Below, piece by piece: positions 47,000 to 57,777 of a DNA stretch of 64,000 bases; positions within the stretch are counted from its first letter, which is position 1; each line of letters opens with the position of its first letter. Source of the stretch: Candidatus Nitrosacidococcus sp. I8 (lineage in GTDB: Bacteria > Pseudomonadota > Gammaproteobacteria > Nitrosococcales > Nitrosococcaceae). The DNA is taken from contig NZ_OX241534.1 in the NCBI RefSeq assembly GCF_945836005.1, positions 992,001-1,056,000 on the forward strand, written 5' to 3'. The notes under the pieces are model-generated. The model made no database searches. It had not been told where the DNA came from and worked only from the letters and a program-made list of their open reading frames with translations. The position numbers and the translations under genes are program-made.

Positions 47000-47362
47000 T
47001 TAGGTACTGTTGTTTAATATATCTAAAACTTCTTCCAACTCTAAACGAGCTTGGCGGATAATCTGTTTACTCTGAGTATTTTCGTTTTTTACTTCATCAC
47101 TGGAGAGTTGCTGCCTTGCTCCACCAATGGTAAAACCTTGATCATAGAGTAATGCCTTAATTTGGCGAATCATAATGACATCATGGCGTTGATAGTAACG
47201 TCGATTTCCACGGCGTTTTACTGGTTTAAGCTGAGGAAATTCTTGCTCCCAATACCGCAATACATGGGGTCTAATAGCACAAAGCTCACTTACTTCACTA
47301 ATAGTAAAATAACGCTTACTTGGTATTACCGGTAATTCGTTATTGTTGCTCGCTTCCAACAT
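47000..47362 (-). CDS. MerR-family transcriptional regulator
   Basis: A 120-residue protein. The winged-helix MerR domain lies at 15-85: [45 protein letters not shown], then [16 protein letters not shown]. It is the regulator commonly found behind ihfA in Gammaproteobacteria; its target is not known. It overlaps the end of ihfA by 23 bases, which points to translational coupling. The tRNA-Pro gene follows 16 bases later. Confidence 0.9.
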   Translation of the reverse strand: MLEASNNNELPVIPSKRYFTISEVSELCAIRPHVLRYWEQEFPQLKPVKRRGNRRYYQRHDVIMIRQIKALLYDQGFTIGGARQQLSSDEVKNENTQSKQIIRQARLELEEVLDILNNST

Positions 47363-47642
47363 AAGATTCTACCCGTGTCCTTAATTTTTGCCCTGGTCGA
47401 AAAGTAACTACACGCCGAGCGGTAATAGGAATTTCTTCTCCAGTTTTCGGATTACGCCCAGGCCGTGTCCCTTTACTACGAAGCTCAAAATTACCAAACC
47501 CAGAGAGTTTGACTGTTTCTCCTTGCTCTAAGATCATTGCGATGTCTTCAAAAAACATTTCAACAATCTCTTTAGCTTCTCGCTTATTTAAGCCAAGCTC
47601 CTGATTTAATGCTTCTATCATATCTGCTTTAGTGAGTGCCAT
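47340..47642 (-). CDS. ihfA: Integration host factor alpha subunit
   Basis: A 100-residue DNA-bending protein. The N-terminal helices ([25 protein letters not shown] in part) and the beta-arm [27 protein letters not shown], with the intercalating Pro, identify IhfA. It acts with IhfB in nucleoid structure, recombination and sigma-54 promoter activation. It lies 3 bases after pheT and overlaps the merR-type gene. Confidence 0.95.
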   Translation of the reverse strand: MALTKADMIEALNQELGLNKREAKEIVEMFFEDIAMILEQGETVKLSGFGNFELRSKGTRPGRNPKTGEEIPITARRVVTFRPGQKLRTRVESYVGSEQQ

Positions 47643-47645
47643 CAG

Positions 47646-50030
47646 CTACTCCCTAATAATTATATTTAACTCACTTACAAGCACTTTTATCATCTGCTCC
47701 ATAAAATTATGCACGATTTCATCTGTTAAAGTGTAATCCTGATGCTGTAAAACAAATTTGAGTGCCAAACTTTTTTTATCAGGATCGATTCCTTTTCCAG
47801 TATATAGATCAAATAAATAATGTTCTTTAAGTATATCAGATTTAAGACTTTTTATACAATCAAAAACATTTCTTACCGAAACATCTCTATCAACTAAAAA
47901 TGCAATATCTCGATGGATTTCTGGGAATTTAGATAAGGGTTGAAAAATGGTGTGTTTTTTTGAGAGTAGTGAATTAGTTTTTAAAGAAAAAAGGTAAATT
48001 TGCTGGGTAAGATCAAGTTTTTTAGCAAGCTCGGGCTGCAGTGCGCCTAACCATCCTATGGATTCACCATGATAAATAATTTCTGCACTTTGTCCGGGAT
48101 GTAATGCAGGGTGTTGATTTTGCTCAAAAAGGAAATGATTCTGTTTATCACTTAGCGTAAGTAAAGATTCCACATCCCCTTTAATATGAAAAAAATCAGC
48201 AGACTGAGGATGAATACCCCACTGTTCTGGATAATAAGAACCAGAAATTACTCCTGCGATCACAGATTCTTGGGTGACGGAGGGTAACTGACCAGTAAAA
48301 ATAAGTCCAGATTCAAATAAGCGAATTCGCCCTTGTTGGCGGTATTGATTATACTTAAGTGCTTGAATTAGCCCAGACCATAGACTAGTACGCATTACTG
48401 CCATATCTGAGGATATGGGGTTAGCAAGTGGAATAGCTCTCTGATCGGGATCTAAGAGCTGCTGTATTTGAGGATCAATAAAACTATAGGTAATCGCTTC
48501 TTGATAGCCACGATTGACTAGAATCTGTTGTATATCATAAGTAGAAATTTTTATTCCTGTATGAAATTGAGGTTTAATAACTCCCGCAGGTCTTGTAGTT
48601 GGAAAATTATCATAACCATGTAAACGTCCTAACTCTTCGATTAGATCAACTTCATAAGTTAAATCAAAACGAAAACTAGGAATTCTAATTTCCCACCCTG
48701 ACTCTATCCTCGCTACTTCTAGCCCTAAGCCAGTGAGATGATTGAGTACTTGATCTTGAGGAATATAAATTCCTAGAATTTGCTTAATACGATGTTCTCG
48801 TAAATAAATTACAGGTTGTGAGGGTAGAAAATCCCTATGAATGGCTTCAACAATAAGTCCTGCTTTGCCTCCTGCAATCTGTAACAGTAATCCTGTGGCA
48901 CGCTCTAAGGCTTGACGAGGAAGATGAGGATCTACTCCCCGTTCAAACCGATGGGATGATTCAGTATGTAACCCATAGCTTCGGCTACGCCCTGCAATAG
49001 CGGTAGGAATAAAAAAAGCACTTTCTAAAAATAAATTTTGGGTTTGATTGCTGATTTCAGAATCGCTACCCCCCATAATACCTGCTAAAGCAAGTACTTT
49101 TTGGTGATCAGCGATCACTAACGTATTTGTATCTAGGGTAATTTTAGAGTTATCTAATAGGGTTAAAGATTCTTCTGGTTTTCCGTAGCGAACTTGAATA
49201 CCGCCTATTATTTGATTCAAATCAAAGGCATGCATAGGTTGTCCTAGCTCTACCATGACATAGTTAGTAATATCAATGGGAAGACTTAGACTACGAATAC
49301 CACTGTGCTGTAGTCGTTCCTTTATCCACTCAGGGGTTGGGATTTGTGGATTAATGCCTTGTATAATCCTTCCTAAGTATCGAGGGCAAGACTCTGGAGC
49401 TAAAATTTCAACCGGTAAAGTTTTATCGATTTCAATAGAGGCTGGAATGATTTCAGGGCGCTGTACTGGCTGACTAAACAGTGTACCTACTTCCCGAGCA
49501 ATCCCGGCAATACTTAAACAATCACTTCGATTGGGAGTAAGACCAATTTCTATCGTTACATCATTTAAATTAAGAAATTCCTTAATATCTTTACCTAAAA
49601 AATCTTGGGCAGTTTTGGATAGCTCTAAAATCCCATGAGATTGTTTTGCCAATCCTAGCTCAGCAGCAGAACAAAGCATACCTTGAGATTCTATCCCTCG
49701 TAATCTCTTTTTTTCAATGAAAATATCATTGGGTAGTTTGGCACCCACTTGAGCAAAAGCTACATATAGTCCTGATCGCACGTTAGAGGCACCGCAAACC
49801 ACTTGAAAGGTCTCATGTTGGGTTATACTTACTTGGCAAACATGGAGTTTATTACTACCTTCAAGAGCCCTTACCTTTATCACTTTGGCAATAACTACTC
49901 CTGTAAAAGAAGGAGCAACAGGTGTGATACTATCAACTTCTAACCCTGCAAAAGTTAATCTATTAGTTAGAGTTTCCGTATCACAATGAGGGTTAACCCA
50001 AGTCCTTAGCCAAGATTCACTAAATTTCAT
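47646..50030 (-). CDS. pheT: Phenylalanine-tRNA ligase beta subunit
   Basis: A 794-residue subunit of the alpha2beta2 enzyme. Domain order: N-terminal EMAP-like tRNA-binding domain (VVIAKVIKVRALEGSNKLHVCQV), B5 domain, B3/4 editing region (HRFERGVDPHLPRQALERA), and C-terminal ferredoxin-fold anticodon-binding domain (FPEIHRDIAFLVDRDVSV). Length equals E. coli PheT (795). It lies 21 bases after pheS. Confidence 0.96.
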   Translation of the reverse strand: MKFSESWLRTWVNPHCDTETLTNRLTFAGLEVDSITPVAPSFTGVVIAKVIKVRALEGSNKLHVCQVSITQHETFQVVCGASNVRSGLYVAFAQVGAKLPNDIFIEKKRLRGIESQGMLCSAAELGLAKQSHGILELSKTAQDFLGKDIKEFLNLNDVTIEIGLTPNRSDCLSIAGIAREVGTLFSQPVQRPEIIPASIEIDKTLPVEILAPESCPRYLGRIIQGINPQIPTPEWIKERLQHSGIRSLSLPIDITNYVMVELGQPMHAFDLNQIIGGIQVRYGKPEESLTLLDNSKITLDTNTLVIADHQKVLALAGIMGGSDSEISNQTQNLFLESAFFIPTAIAGRSRSYGLHTESSHRFERGVDPHLPRQALERATGLLLQIAGGKAGLIVEAIHRDFLPSQPVIYLREHRIKQILGIYIPQDQVLNHLTGLGLEVARIESGWEIRIPSFRFDLTYEVDLIEELGRLHGYDNFPTTRPAGVIKPQFHTGIKISTYDIQQILVNRGYQEAITYSFIDPQIQQLLDPDQRAIPLANPISSDMAVMRTSLWSGLIQALKYNQYRQQGRIRLFESGLIFTGQLPSVTQESVIAGVISGSYYPEQWGIHPQSADFFHIKGDVESLLTLSDKQNHFLFEQNQHPALHPGQSAEIIYHGESIGWLGALQPELAKKLDLTQQIYLFSLKTNSLLSKKHTIFQPLSKFPEIHRDIAFLVDRDVSVRNVFDCIKSLKSDILKEHYLFDLYTGKGIDPDKKSLALKFVLQHQDYTLTDEIVHNFMEQMIKVLVSELNIIIRE

Positions 50031-50051
50031 AATAATGTAATCGCAAGGATA

Positions 50052-51089
<1,038 letters not shown>

Positions 51090-51106
51090 CTATCTATTTT
51101 AGGCTA

Positions 51107-51466
51107 TTAAGCGGCAAGGGCAGCTTTTGCACGCTCTGCAATTGCAGTAAATGCAGCCATATCCTGCACCGCTAGATCAGCGAGTACTTTTCGATCCATC
51201 TCAATAGATGCTTTTTTCAACCCATTAATAAAGCGGCTATAGGAAAGCCCACATTCTCTAGCTGCTGCGTTAATGCGAACGATCCAAAGATTTCGAAATT
51301 GACGTTTACGTTGGCGGCGATCCCGATAAGCGTATTGTCCCGCTTTAATAACTGCTTGATTTGCAACTCGAAAAACGTTTTTACGACGCCCTCGATATCC
51401 TTTGGCTTGGGCAATAATTTTTTTATGGCGTGCGTGGGCAGTAACGCCTCTTTTAACTCTAGGCAT
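51107..51466 (-). CDS. rplT: 50S ribosomal protein L20
   Basis: A 119-residue ribosomal protein: [33 protein letters not shown], and [24 protein letters not shown]. In enterobacteria L20 binds the rpmI leader and represses translation of the operon. Located 25 bases after rpmI. Confidence 0.97.
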   Translation of the reverse strand: MPRVKRGVTAHARHKKIIAQAKGYRGRRKNVFRVANQAVIKAGQYAYRDRRQRKRQFRNLWIVRINAAARECGLSYSRFINGLKKASIEMDRKVLADLAVQDMAAFTAIAERAKAALAA

Positions 51467-51491
51467 AGTAGTAAATTCCTTTTAAAATTTT

Positions 51492-51689
51492 TTAAAGATA
51501 GGGTAATAAACGAACTAAGCCATTTTGATCTGAGGCACTGCAGACTGCTTTATGGCGTAAATGACGTTTACGCTTAGCGCTTTTCTTAGTAAGAATATGA
51601 TTGTGGAATGCTTGACCATGTTTAAATTTACCGCTACCAGTACGTTTAAATCGTTTTGCTGCTCCACGATTGGTTTTTAATTTAGGCAT
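51492..51689 (-). CDS. rpmI: 50S ribosomal protein L35
   Basis: A 65-residue very basic protein, [20 protein letters not shown] and [17 protein letters not shown] 74-base gap separates it from infC; this is where an L20-binding leader could form, but I cannot fold it with certainty by eye. Confidence 0.97.
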   Translation of the reverse strand: MPKLKTNRGAAKRFKRTGSGKFKHGQAFHNHILTKKSAKRKRHLRHKAVCSASDQNGLVRLLPYL

Positions 51690-51763
51690 TTTGACTCCTT
51701 AATGTATTAGCTAAATAATTTTATAGTAGTAATTGGGCAAACCAATCTTCAGGCCCAAAATAC

Positions 51764-52294
51764 TTATCGCTTAGGTGCAAGCACCATGAGCATTTGTCGC
51801 CCTTCTCGTTTTGGGCTTTGTTCAACTACACCATGTTCATCAAGATCACCTTGAATTCTTTCTAAAAGCTTAAAGCCAAGATCCTGATGCACCATTTCTC
51901 GACCACGGAATCGAAGACTAATTTTAACTTTATCTCCGTCGGTGAGAAATCGAATTAAACTACGCAGTTTAACTTGGTAATCTCCTTCTTCAGTGGTAGG
52001 TCGAAATTTAATCTCCTTAATCTGAATTTGTTTTTGTTTCTTTTTTGCAGCTTGGCGCTTTTTAGTTTCTTCAAAAAGAAATTTACCATAATTCATGATT
52101 CGGCATACTGGAGGTTCTGCTTGAGGAGCAATTTCTACTAAATCTTCCCCCTCCTCATCTGCAATTACCAGTGCCTCTTTAACAGAAACTACACCAATTT
52201 GTTCACCATCAATACCAATTAAGCGAATTTTAGGTGCAATAATTTCTTCATTGATACGATTTTTCTTCGAATTTGAGTTAACGTTTGAAATAAT
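51764..52294 (-). CDS. infC: Translation initiation factor IF-3, starting at ATT
   Basis: A 176-residue protein. The usual MNYGKF Met at 52096 is internal: in frame upstream lies KNRINEEI, then [29 protein letters not shown]. The frame begins right after the thrS stop; GAGGAGG at 52303-52309 lies 8 bases before an ATT at 52292-52294. No ATG, GTG or TTG is available there. infC with an AUU start is known from E. coli, where IF-3 discriminates against its own start codon and so limits its synthesis. The C-domain (KIRFR-like [16 protein letters not shown]) is complete. Confidence 0.95.
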   Translation of the reverse strand: MISNVNSNSKKNRINEEIIAPKIRLIGIDGEQIGVVSVKEALVIADEEGEDLVEIAPQAEPPVCRIMNYGKFLFEETKKRQAAKKKQKQIQIKEIKFRPTTEEGDYQVKLRSLIRFLTDGDKVKISLRFRGREMVHQDLGFKLLERIQGDLDEHGVVEQSPKREGRQMLMVLAPKR

Positions 52295-52297
52295 GTT

Positions 52298-54232
52298 TTA
52301 ATCCTCCTCAGATATATCATAGCTAAAACGGGCAATTTGAGCTTTTAAGTACTCAGAAAAGCTATCTAAACTCATCGCCCCTAGATCCTTACCAGATCGG
52401 GTACGTACTGCAACTTGCTGCTCCGTTACTTCTTTATCCCCTACAATAAGTAAATAAGGTATTCTTTTTAAAGTATGTTCGCGAATTTTAAAACCGATCT
52501 TTTCATTTCTCAAGTCTAAAGTAGATCGAAATCCTTGTTTCTTTAATATTTGCTCAACTTGTTCTGCATAATCAGTTTGTCGATCTGTGATATTAATCAC
52601 AACCACTTGTACTGGTGCTAACCAAGGTGGAAATTTACCAGCGAAATGCTCGATGAGAATCCCAAAAAAACGCTCTAACGATCCAAGTACTGCCCGATGA
52701 ATCATAATCGGTCGTTGACGAGTACCATCTTCTGCAATATATTCCATCTCGAAGCGGTTAGGCAAATTAAAATCTAACTGTACGGTCGAGCATTGCCATT
52801 TACGTCCAATAGCATCTTCAATTTTAATATCAATTTTAGGACCATAAAATGCACCGCCCCCCTCATCGATTCCATAAGATAGTCCTTTTTTCTCCAATGC
52901 TGATCGCAGTGCTTGTGTCGCACGATCCCAAATTTCATCTGATCCTACTGAATTTTCTGGGCGAGTAGAGAGCTCAATTTCATACTGATTAAATCCAAAT
53001 GTTTTTAACATATCTAAGGTAAAATCTAAAATAGCCAATACTTCAGACTCTATTTGCCCTTCTCGACAAAAAATATGTGCATCATCTTGGGTAAACCCTC
53101 GCACTCGCATTAATCCATGGAGTGCACCGGACATCTCATGACGGTAAACCGTACCTAATTCAGCCCAACGTAAAGGAAATTCTCGATAAGAGCGAAGCCG
53201 TCCTTTATAAATCAACACATGGAAAGGACAGTTCATGGGTTTTAGCTGATAGAACTGATTATCATCCTCCATGGGTTGATACATGGATTCTCGATAAAAA
53301 CTAGTATGCCCTGAGATATGCCATAAATTCTCGTGTGCAATATGGGGTGTATACAAGGTCTCATATCCAGATGCTGCGTGGCGTTCTCGCCAAAGATCTT
53401 CAACAGTTCGGCGAATTCTAGCGCCCATAGGGTGCCAAAAAACAAGCCCGCCTCCTGCGTCTTCTTGGATAGAAAATAAATCTAATTCTGTACCAATTTT
53501 CCGATGATCCCGCTTTTCTGCCTCTTCAATCCGATGTAAATAGGTTTTTAATGCTTTTTTATCAGACCAAGCAGTGCCATAGATCCGTTGGAGCATTTCA
53601 TTTCTAGCATCTCCTCGCCAGTAAGCACCAGAGACCTTGGTGAGTTTAAAGGCTTTTATCTTTGAAGTAGAGGGAACATGCGGTCCTCGACAAAGATCTG
53701 TAAAATCTCCCTGCTGATATAAAGAAAGCTCTTGATCTTCTGGGATAGATTCAATAATTTTTGCCTTATACTCTTCTCCAAGATCATGGAAAAAAGAAAC
53801 TGCATCATTTCGGCTTTTTACTTGCCGATGAACTGAAATATCCTGATCGGATAGCACCTTCATCCGATCTTCAATAATTTGAAGATCCTCAAGAGTAAAT
53901 CCTTTAGGATAAACAAAGTCATAGTAAAATCCATCTTCAATTACTGGCCCAATAGTGACTTGAGCTTCTGGATAGAGTTGTTTTACTGCTTGAGCAAGAA
54001 GATGGGCACAGGAATGACGAATAATTTCTAGCCCTTCTGGATCTCGGTCTGTAATAATGCTGAGGGCAATATCTTCCTTAATACAATAGGAAGTATCCAC
54101 TAATCCTTTAGGAGTTTTGCCGCCAAGGGCTGCTTTTGCTAAATTTTCACTAATGTTAGTGGCGACATCATAAACAGTGACTGGGTGGTCAAATTGACGT
54201 TGACTACCGTCAGGTAAAGTAATTACAGGCAT
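52298..54232 (-). CDS. thrS: Threonine-tRNA ligase
   Basis: A 644-residue class II synthetase. TGS domain at 1-60 ([20 protein letters not shown]), editing domain with [12 protein letters not shown] and the C/H zinc-like motif CRGPHVPST, motif 2 [19 protein letters not shown] (in part), catalytic zinc residues in [12 protein letters not shown], and C-terminal anticodon domain. First gene of the translation operon. Its end carries the ribosome site of infC. In E. coli ThrS represses its own mRNA via a leader; the leader here, between 54233 and tRNA-Val, is short (about 70 bases). Confidence 0.96.
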   Translation of the reverse strand: MPVITLPDGSQRQFDHPVTVYDVATNISENLAKAALGGKTPKGLVDTSYCIKEDIALSIITDRDPEGLEIIRHSCAHLLAQAVKQLYPEAQVTIGPVIEDGFYYDFVYPKGFTLEDLQIIEDRMKVLSDQDISVHRQVKSRNDAVSFFHDLGEEYKAKIIESIPEDQELSLYQQGDFTDLCRGPHVPSTSKIKAFKLTKVSGAYWRGDARNEMLQRIYGTAWSDKKALKTYLHRIEEAEKRDHRKIGTELDLFSIQEDAGGGLVFWHPMGARIRRTVEDLWRERHAASGYETLYTPHIAHENLWHISGHTSFYRESMYQPMEDDNQFYQLKPMNCPFHVLIYKGRLRSYREFPLRWAELGTVYRHEMSGALHGLMRVRGFTQDDAHIFCREGQIESEVLAILDFTLDMLKTFGFNQYEIELSTRPENSVGSDEIWDRATQALRSALEKKGLSYGIDEGGGAFYGPKIDIKIEDAIGRKWQCSTVQLDFNLPNRFEMEYIAEDGTRQRPIMIHRAVLGSLERFFGILIEHFAGKFPPWLAPVQVVVINITDRQTDYAEQVEQILKKQGFRSTLDLRNEKIGFKIREHTLKRIPYLLIVGDKEVTEQQVAVRTRSGKDLGAMSLDSFSEYLKAQIARFSYDISEED

Positions 54233-54302
54233 TCTTTAATAAATCCCGTCCATGGCTCATACTAAAAGCCCGTTGAACAAAAAATTATGGATATCCAATA
54301 GG

Positions 54303-54379
54303 TGGTAGGCGCGATTGGACTCGAACCAACGACCCCCACCATGTCAAGGTGATGCTCTAACCAGCTGAGCTACGCGCCT
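54303..54379 (-). tRNA. tRNA-Val (anticodon GAC)
   Basis: A 77-nt cloverleaf with encoded CCA. Acceptor AGGCGCG/CGCGCCT, D-arm GCTC...GAGC, anticodon loop TTGACAT and T-arm GTTGGTTCGAGTCCAAT are present. It precedes thrS in the same direction. Confidence 0.95.
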
Positions 54380-54458
54380 AAACTCTAGATTATATAATTT
54401 TGGATTAAATTCTGCAAATTATACGATAGGATGCTTAATATTTTCTTTAATTATTTTT

Positions 54459-56471
54459 TTAACCCATTGCTTCATCAAAATAATGTTGTTTTACTCGCTT
54501 AATTTTATCTCGTACTTGTGCCGCATGTTCAAATTCTAGATTTTGAGCATGAACGTACATCTGTTTTTCCAATTGCTTTAAATACTTTCCTAGCCTCTGT
54601 GGTGAAAGATCTGCATATTCAGCACTTTCTTCCATTATTTTAGCAATATTTTGATTATTATCTTTTTCTGCATAAATCCCATCAATAATTTCTCGTATCG
54701 ATTTTTGTACGCCTCGAGGGGTAATATTATGGGCTTGATTAAACTCTGTTTGTTTTGCTCGCCGCCGTTTTGTTTCATCAATGGCTTTTCTCATTGCTCC
54801 AGTCACTTTATCCCCATAAAGAATTGCTTTACCATGAAGATTACGTGCAGATCTCCCAATGGTTTGAATTAAAGATCGCTCTGATCGTAAAAAACCTTCT
54901 TTATCTGCATCTAAAATTGCCACCAGAGAAACCTCTGGAATATCTAATCCTTCCCGCAATAAATTAATCCCTACTAAAACATCAAAAGCACCTAACCGTA
55001 AATCCCGGATAATTTCTACCCGCTCTACCGTACCAATATCTGAATGAAGATATCGCACCCTAACTCCATTCTGATCTAAGAAATGGGTTAAATGCTCGGC
55101 CATTTTTTTAGTCAGCACAGTTACCAGTATTCGTTCGTTGACTGCGGTTCTTTGATGAATTTCTGAGCATAAGTCATCTACTTGGGTATTGGCAGGCCGC
55201 ACGTCAATTTCTGGATCTACTAACCCAGTAGGTCGTACCACTTGCTCCACAATGATTCTTGATTTTTGACCTTCATAAGATCCGGGGGTGGCAGAGACAA
55301 AAATAGTTTGAGGGGCTAAATTTTCCCACTCTTCAAATTTTAAAGGTCGGTTATCTAAGGCAGAAGGAAGTCGAAACCCATAATTGACTAAAGTTTGTTT
55401 ACGAGAATGATCTCCCCGATACATAGCCCCTAGTTGAGGCACTGTTACATGGCTTTCATCAATAATTAATAAGGCATCTTGAGGAAGATAATCGAACAAG
55501 GTAGGAGGTGGATCGCCTTGGTTTCTTCCTGATAAAAAGCGAGAATAATTTTCAATTCCTGAACAATAACCTAATTCTAAAATCATCTCTAGATCATAAC
55601 GGGTGCGTTGCTCTAATCGTTGAGCTTCTTCTGATTTTCCTGTTTGATAAAAAAATTCTAACTGCTGAGCAAGCTCCACTTTAATTGCTTCTACCGCTTG
55701 AAGCAGAATTTCTCGAGGGGTAGCGTAGTGGGTTTTAGGATAGATAGTAAATTCTGGAACAGAATCAAAAAGCTCTCCTGTTAGTGGATCAAAATAAATA
55801 AGCTGCTCAATTTCATCATCAAATAAGGTAATACGAATAGCATTCTCATCAGATTCAGCAGGATAAATATCAATAACTTCTCCCCGAACTCGGTACATTC
55901 CTCGCTGTAGCTCTCCTTCACTACGCCGATACTGTAACTCTGCTAAATGTCGTAGAATTTCCCTCTGATCAATAATTTCCCCTACTTTTAGAGAAAGAGT
56001 CATTTGCTGATAACGATCCTTATCTCCTAAGCCATAAATAGCAGACACACTTGCCACCACCACCGTATCGTTTCGTTCCAAAAAATTCTTAGTGGCTGCT
56101 AAACGCATTTGCTCGATATATTCATTAATAGCCGCATCTTTAGCAATATAAGTATCTGAGGCAGGCATATAGGCCTCAGGCTGATAATAGTCATAATAGG
56201 AAACAAAATAACCTACCGCATTATGAGGAAAGAAATCTCGCATTTCACTATAGAGCTGAGCAGCTAGAGTTTTATTAGGAGCTAGGACAATGGTAGGTCG
56301 TTGGGTTTGGGCAATTACATTAGCCATGGTAAAAGTCTTACCTGAGCCCGTAACACCTAGTAGAATCTGGTGCTGCTCTCCCTGATTTAATCCTTGGACA
56401 AGGCTTTGAATGGCAGTGGGTTGATCCCCTGCTGGCTGATAATCACTTACCAGCTGAAATTGATGCTTCAT
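54459..56471 (-). CDS. uvrB: UvrABC excinuclease subunit B
   Basis: A 670-residue nucleotide-excision-repair helicase-like protein. Walker [18 protein letters not shown], the beta-hairpin region [22 protein letters not shown] box [10 protein letters not shown], motif [11 protein letters not shown], and the C-terminal UVR domain ([25 protein letters not shown] in parts) are all there. Length matches the family. It diverges from the aminotransferase gene with 92 bases between starts. Confidence 0.97.
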   Translation of the reverse strand: MKHQFQLVSDYQPAGDQPTAIQSLVQGLNQGEQHQILLGVTGSGKTFTMANVIAQTQRPTIVLAPNKTLAAQLYSEMRDFFPHNAVGYFVSYYDYYQPEAYMPASDTYIAKDAAINEYIEQMRLAATKNFLERNDTVVVASVSAIYGLGDKDRYQQMTLSLKVGEIIDQREILRHLAELQYRRSEGELQRGMYRVRGEVIDIYPAESDENAIRITLFDDEIEQLIYFDPLTGELFDSVPEFTIYPKTHYATPREILLQAVEAIKVELAQQLEFFYQTGKSEEAQRLEQRTRYDLEMILELGYCSGIENYSRFLSGRNQGDPPPTLFDYLPQDALLIIDESHVTVPQLGAMYRGDHSRKQTLVNYGFRLPSALDNRPLKFEEWENLAPQTIFVSATPGSYEGQKSRIIVEQVVRPTGLVDPEIDVRPANTQVDDLCSEIHQRTAVNERILVTVLTKKMAEHLTHFLDQNGVRVRYLHSDIGTVERVEIIRDLRLGAFDVLVGINLLREGLDIPEVSLVAILDADKEGFLRSERSLIQTIGRSARNLHGKAILYGDKVTGAMRKAIDETKRRRAKQTEFNQAHNITPRGVQKSIREIIDGIYAEKDNNQNIAKIMEESAEYADLSPQRLGKYLKQLEKQMYVHAQNLEFEHAAQVRDKIKRVKQHYFDEAMG

Positions 56472-56563
56472 TCTTTGAATATAGATACTTTCTGAAAAAA
56501 TATAAATTGGTTATATTAAGCGTAAATAACCCCTTCATTCTATTTATTAGATAGGAATAACTT

Positions 56564-57748
56564 TTGAACATTCGCCTTGCCAAACGTACCGAAACCATTA
56601 AAACTTCCCCCACACTAGCTATTACAGCTCGTGCTAAAGCCATGAAAACAAAAGGTAAAGACATTATTAGTTTAGGTGCCGGTGAGCCAGATTTTGATAC
56701 TCCAGAGCATATTAAACAGGCAGCGATTGAAGCCATTGAAAAGGGGTTTACTAAATATACTGCAGTCGATGGCATTCCCAGCTTAAAGCAAGCCATTGTT
56801 ACTAAATTTGCTCGAGAAAATAACCTGCACTACCAGAATGATCAAATTTTAGTTTCAGTGGGCGGAAAGCAATGTTTTTATAACCTAACACAAGCCTTGC
56901 TTAACCCAGGAGATGAAGTGATTATCCCTGCCCCCTATTGGGTTTCCTATCCTGATATGGTAGCTCTTGCAGAAGCCACACCGGTCATTATTCCTGCTAC
57001 TCAAGCCCAACAGTTTAAAATTACGCCAGAACAGCTAGAATCTGCCATTACCCCTCGTACTCGCTTATTTGTAATCAATAGCCCATCTAACCCTACTGGT
57101 GTAGCCTATAGCAAAGCAGAGTTCAAGGCATTAGGAGAAGTACTTGCTCGCCATCCTCAAGTATTTATTATTACCGATGATATCTATGAGCATATTTATT
57201 GGGGTCAAGACTCTTTTTGCAACATTGCCAATGCTTGCCCAGATCTTCATGAACGAATTTTAGTATTAAATGGGGTGTCTAAAGCTTATTCCATGACTGG
57301 CTGGAGAATTGGTTATATTGCAGGACCAGTACCTTTGATTAAAACCATGAAAACTATTCAATCTCAAAGCACTTCCAACCCCACCTCTATTTCCCAAGTA
57401 GCTGCTCAAGCCGCTCTTGAAGGGGATCAGGATTGCGTCAAAGCTATGTGTCAGCAGTTTAAAAAACGCCATGATTTTGTCCTAGCAAAACTCAATAGCA
57501 TGCCTCATATGCAATGGACTCCTAGCGATGGAGCCTTTTATGCCTTTCCAAATGTGGAAGAAATCATCCGCTCCCGAAAGGATATTAAGGATGATATAGA
57601 TCTGGCAGAAAAAATTTTAAATGAAGTAGAAGTTGCCTTAGTCCCCGGCTCTGCCTTTGGTGCACCTAATCATCTACGACTTTCTTTTGCCACTAGTATG
57701 GAGCAATTAGAACAAGCACTGGATAGGATTCATAGATTTTTAGAGTAG
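56564..57748 (+). CDS. Class I aspartate aminotransferase (AspB/AAT-Ib type)
   Basis: A 394-residue PLP enzyme. The start is TTG 56564, with AGGAA about 8 bases before it. Marks: SLGAGEPDFDTPEHIKQAA, NSPSNPTGVAYS, TDDIYEHIYW and the PLP-lysine in VLNGVSKAYSMTGWRIGYI. This pattern (subgroup Ib) is that of aspartate aminotransferases of Bacillus and rhizobia rather than E. coli AspC; prephenate may also be a substrate. A terminator overlaps the stop codon (TAG). Confidence 0.93.
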   Translation: MNIRLAKRTETIKTSPTLAITARAKAMKTKGKDIISLGAGEPDFDTPEHIKQAAIEAIEKGFTKYTAVDGIPSLKQAIVTKFARENNLHYQNDQILVSVGGKQCFYNLTQALLNPGDEVIIPAPYWVSYPDMVALAEATPVIIPATQAQQFKITPEQLESAITPRTRLFVINSPSNPTGVAYSKAEFKALGEVLARHPQVFIITDDIYEHIYWGQDSFCNIANACPDLHERILVLNGVSKAYSMTGWRIGYIAGPVPLIKTMKTIQSQSTSNPTSISQVAAQAALEGDQDCVKAMCQQFKKRHDFVLAKLNSMPHMQWTPSDGAFYAFPNVEEIIRSRKDIKDDIDLAEKILNEVEVALVPGSAFGAPNHLRLSFATSMEQLEQALDRIHRFLE

Positions 57749-57770
57749 CTAGTTTCTAGCTACTCTTTAA
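57744..57770 (+). terminator. Terminator of the aminotransferase gene
   Basis: Stem GAGTAGCTAG/CTAGCTACTC with a 3-base loop, followed by TTT. It begins at the stop codon and lies between converging genes. Confidence 0.7.
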
Positions 57771-57777
57771 ATTACTG

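Noticed and set aside
51764-52096. Short IF-3 starting at ATG 52096
   Set aside because: The N-terminal domain is clearly encoded upstream in frame and an ATT start with a strong ribosome site is present, as in other infC genes.
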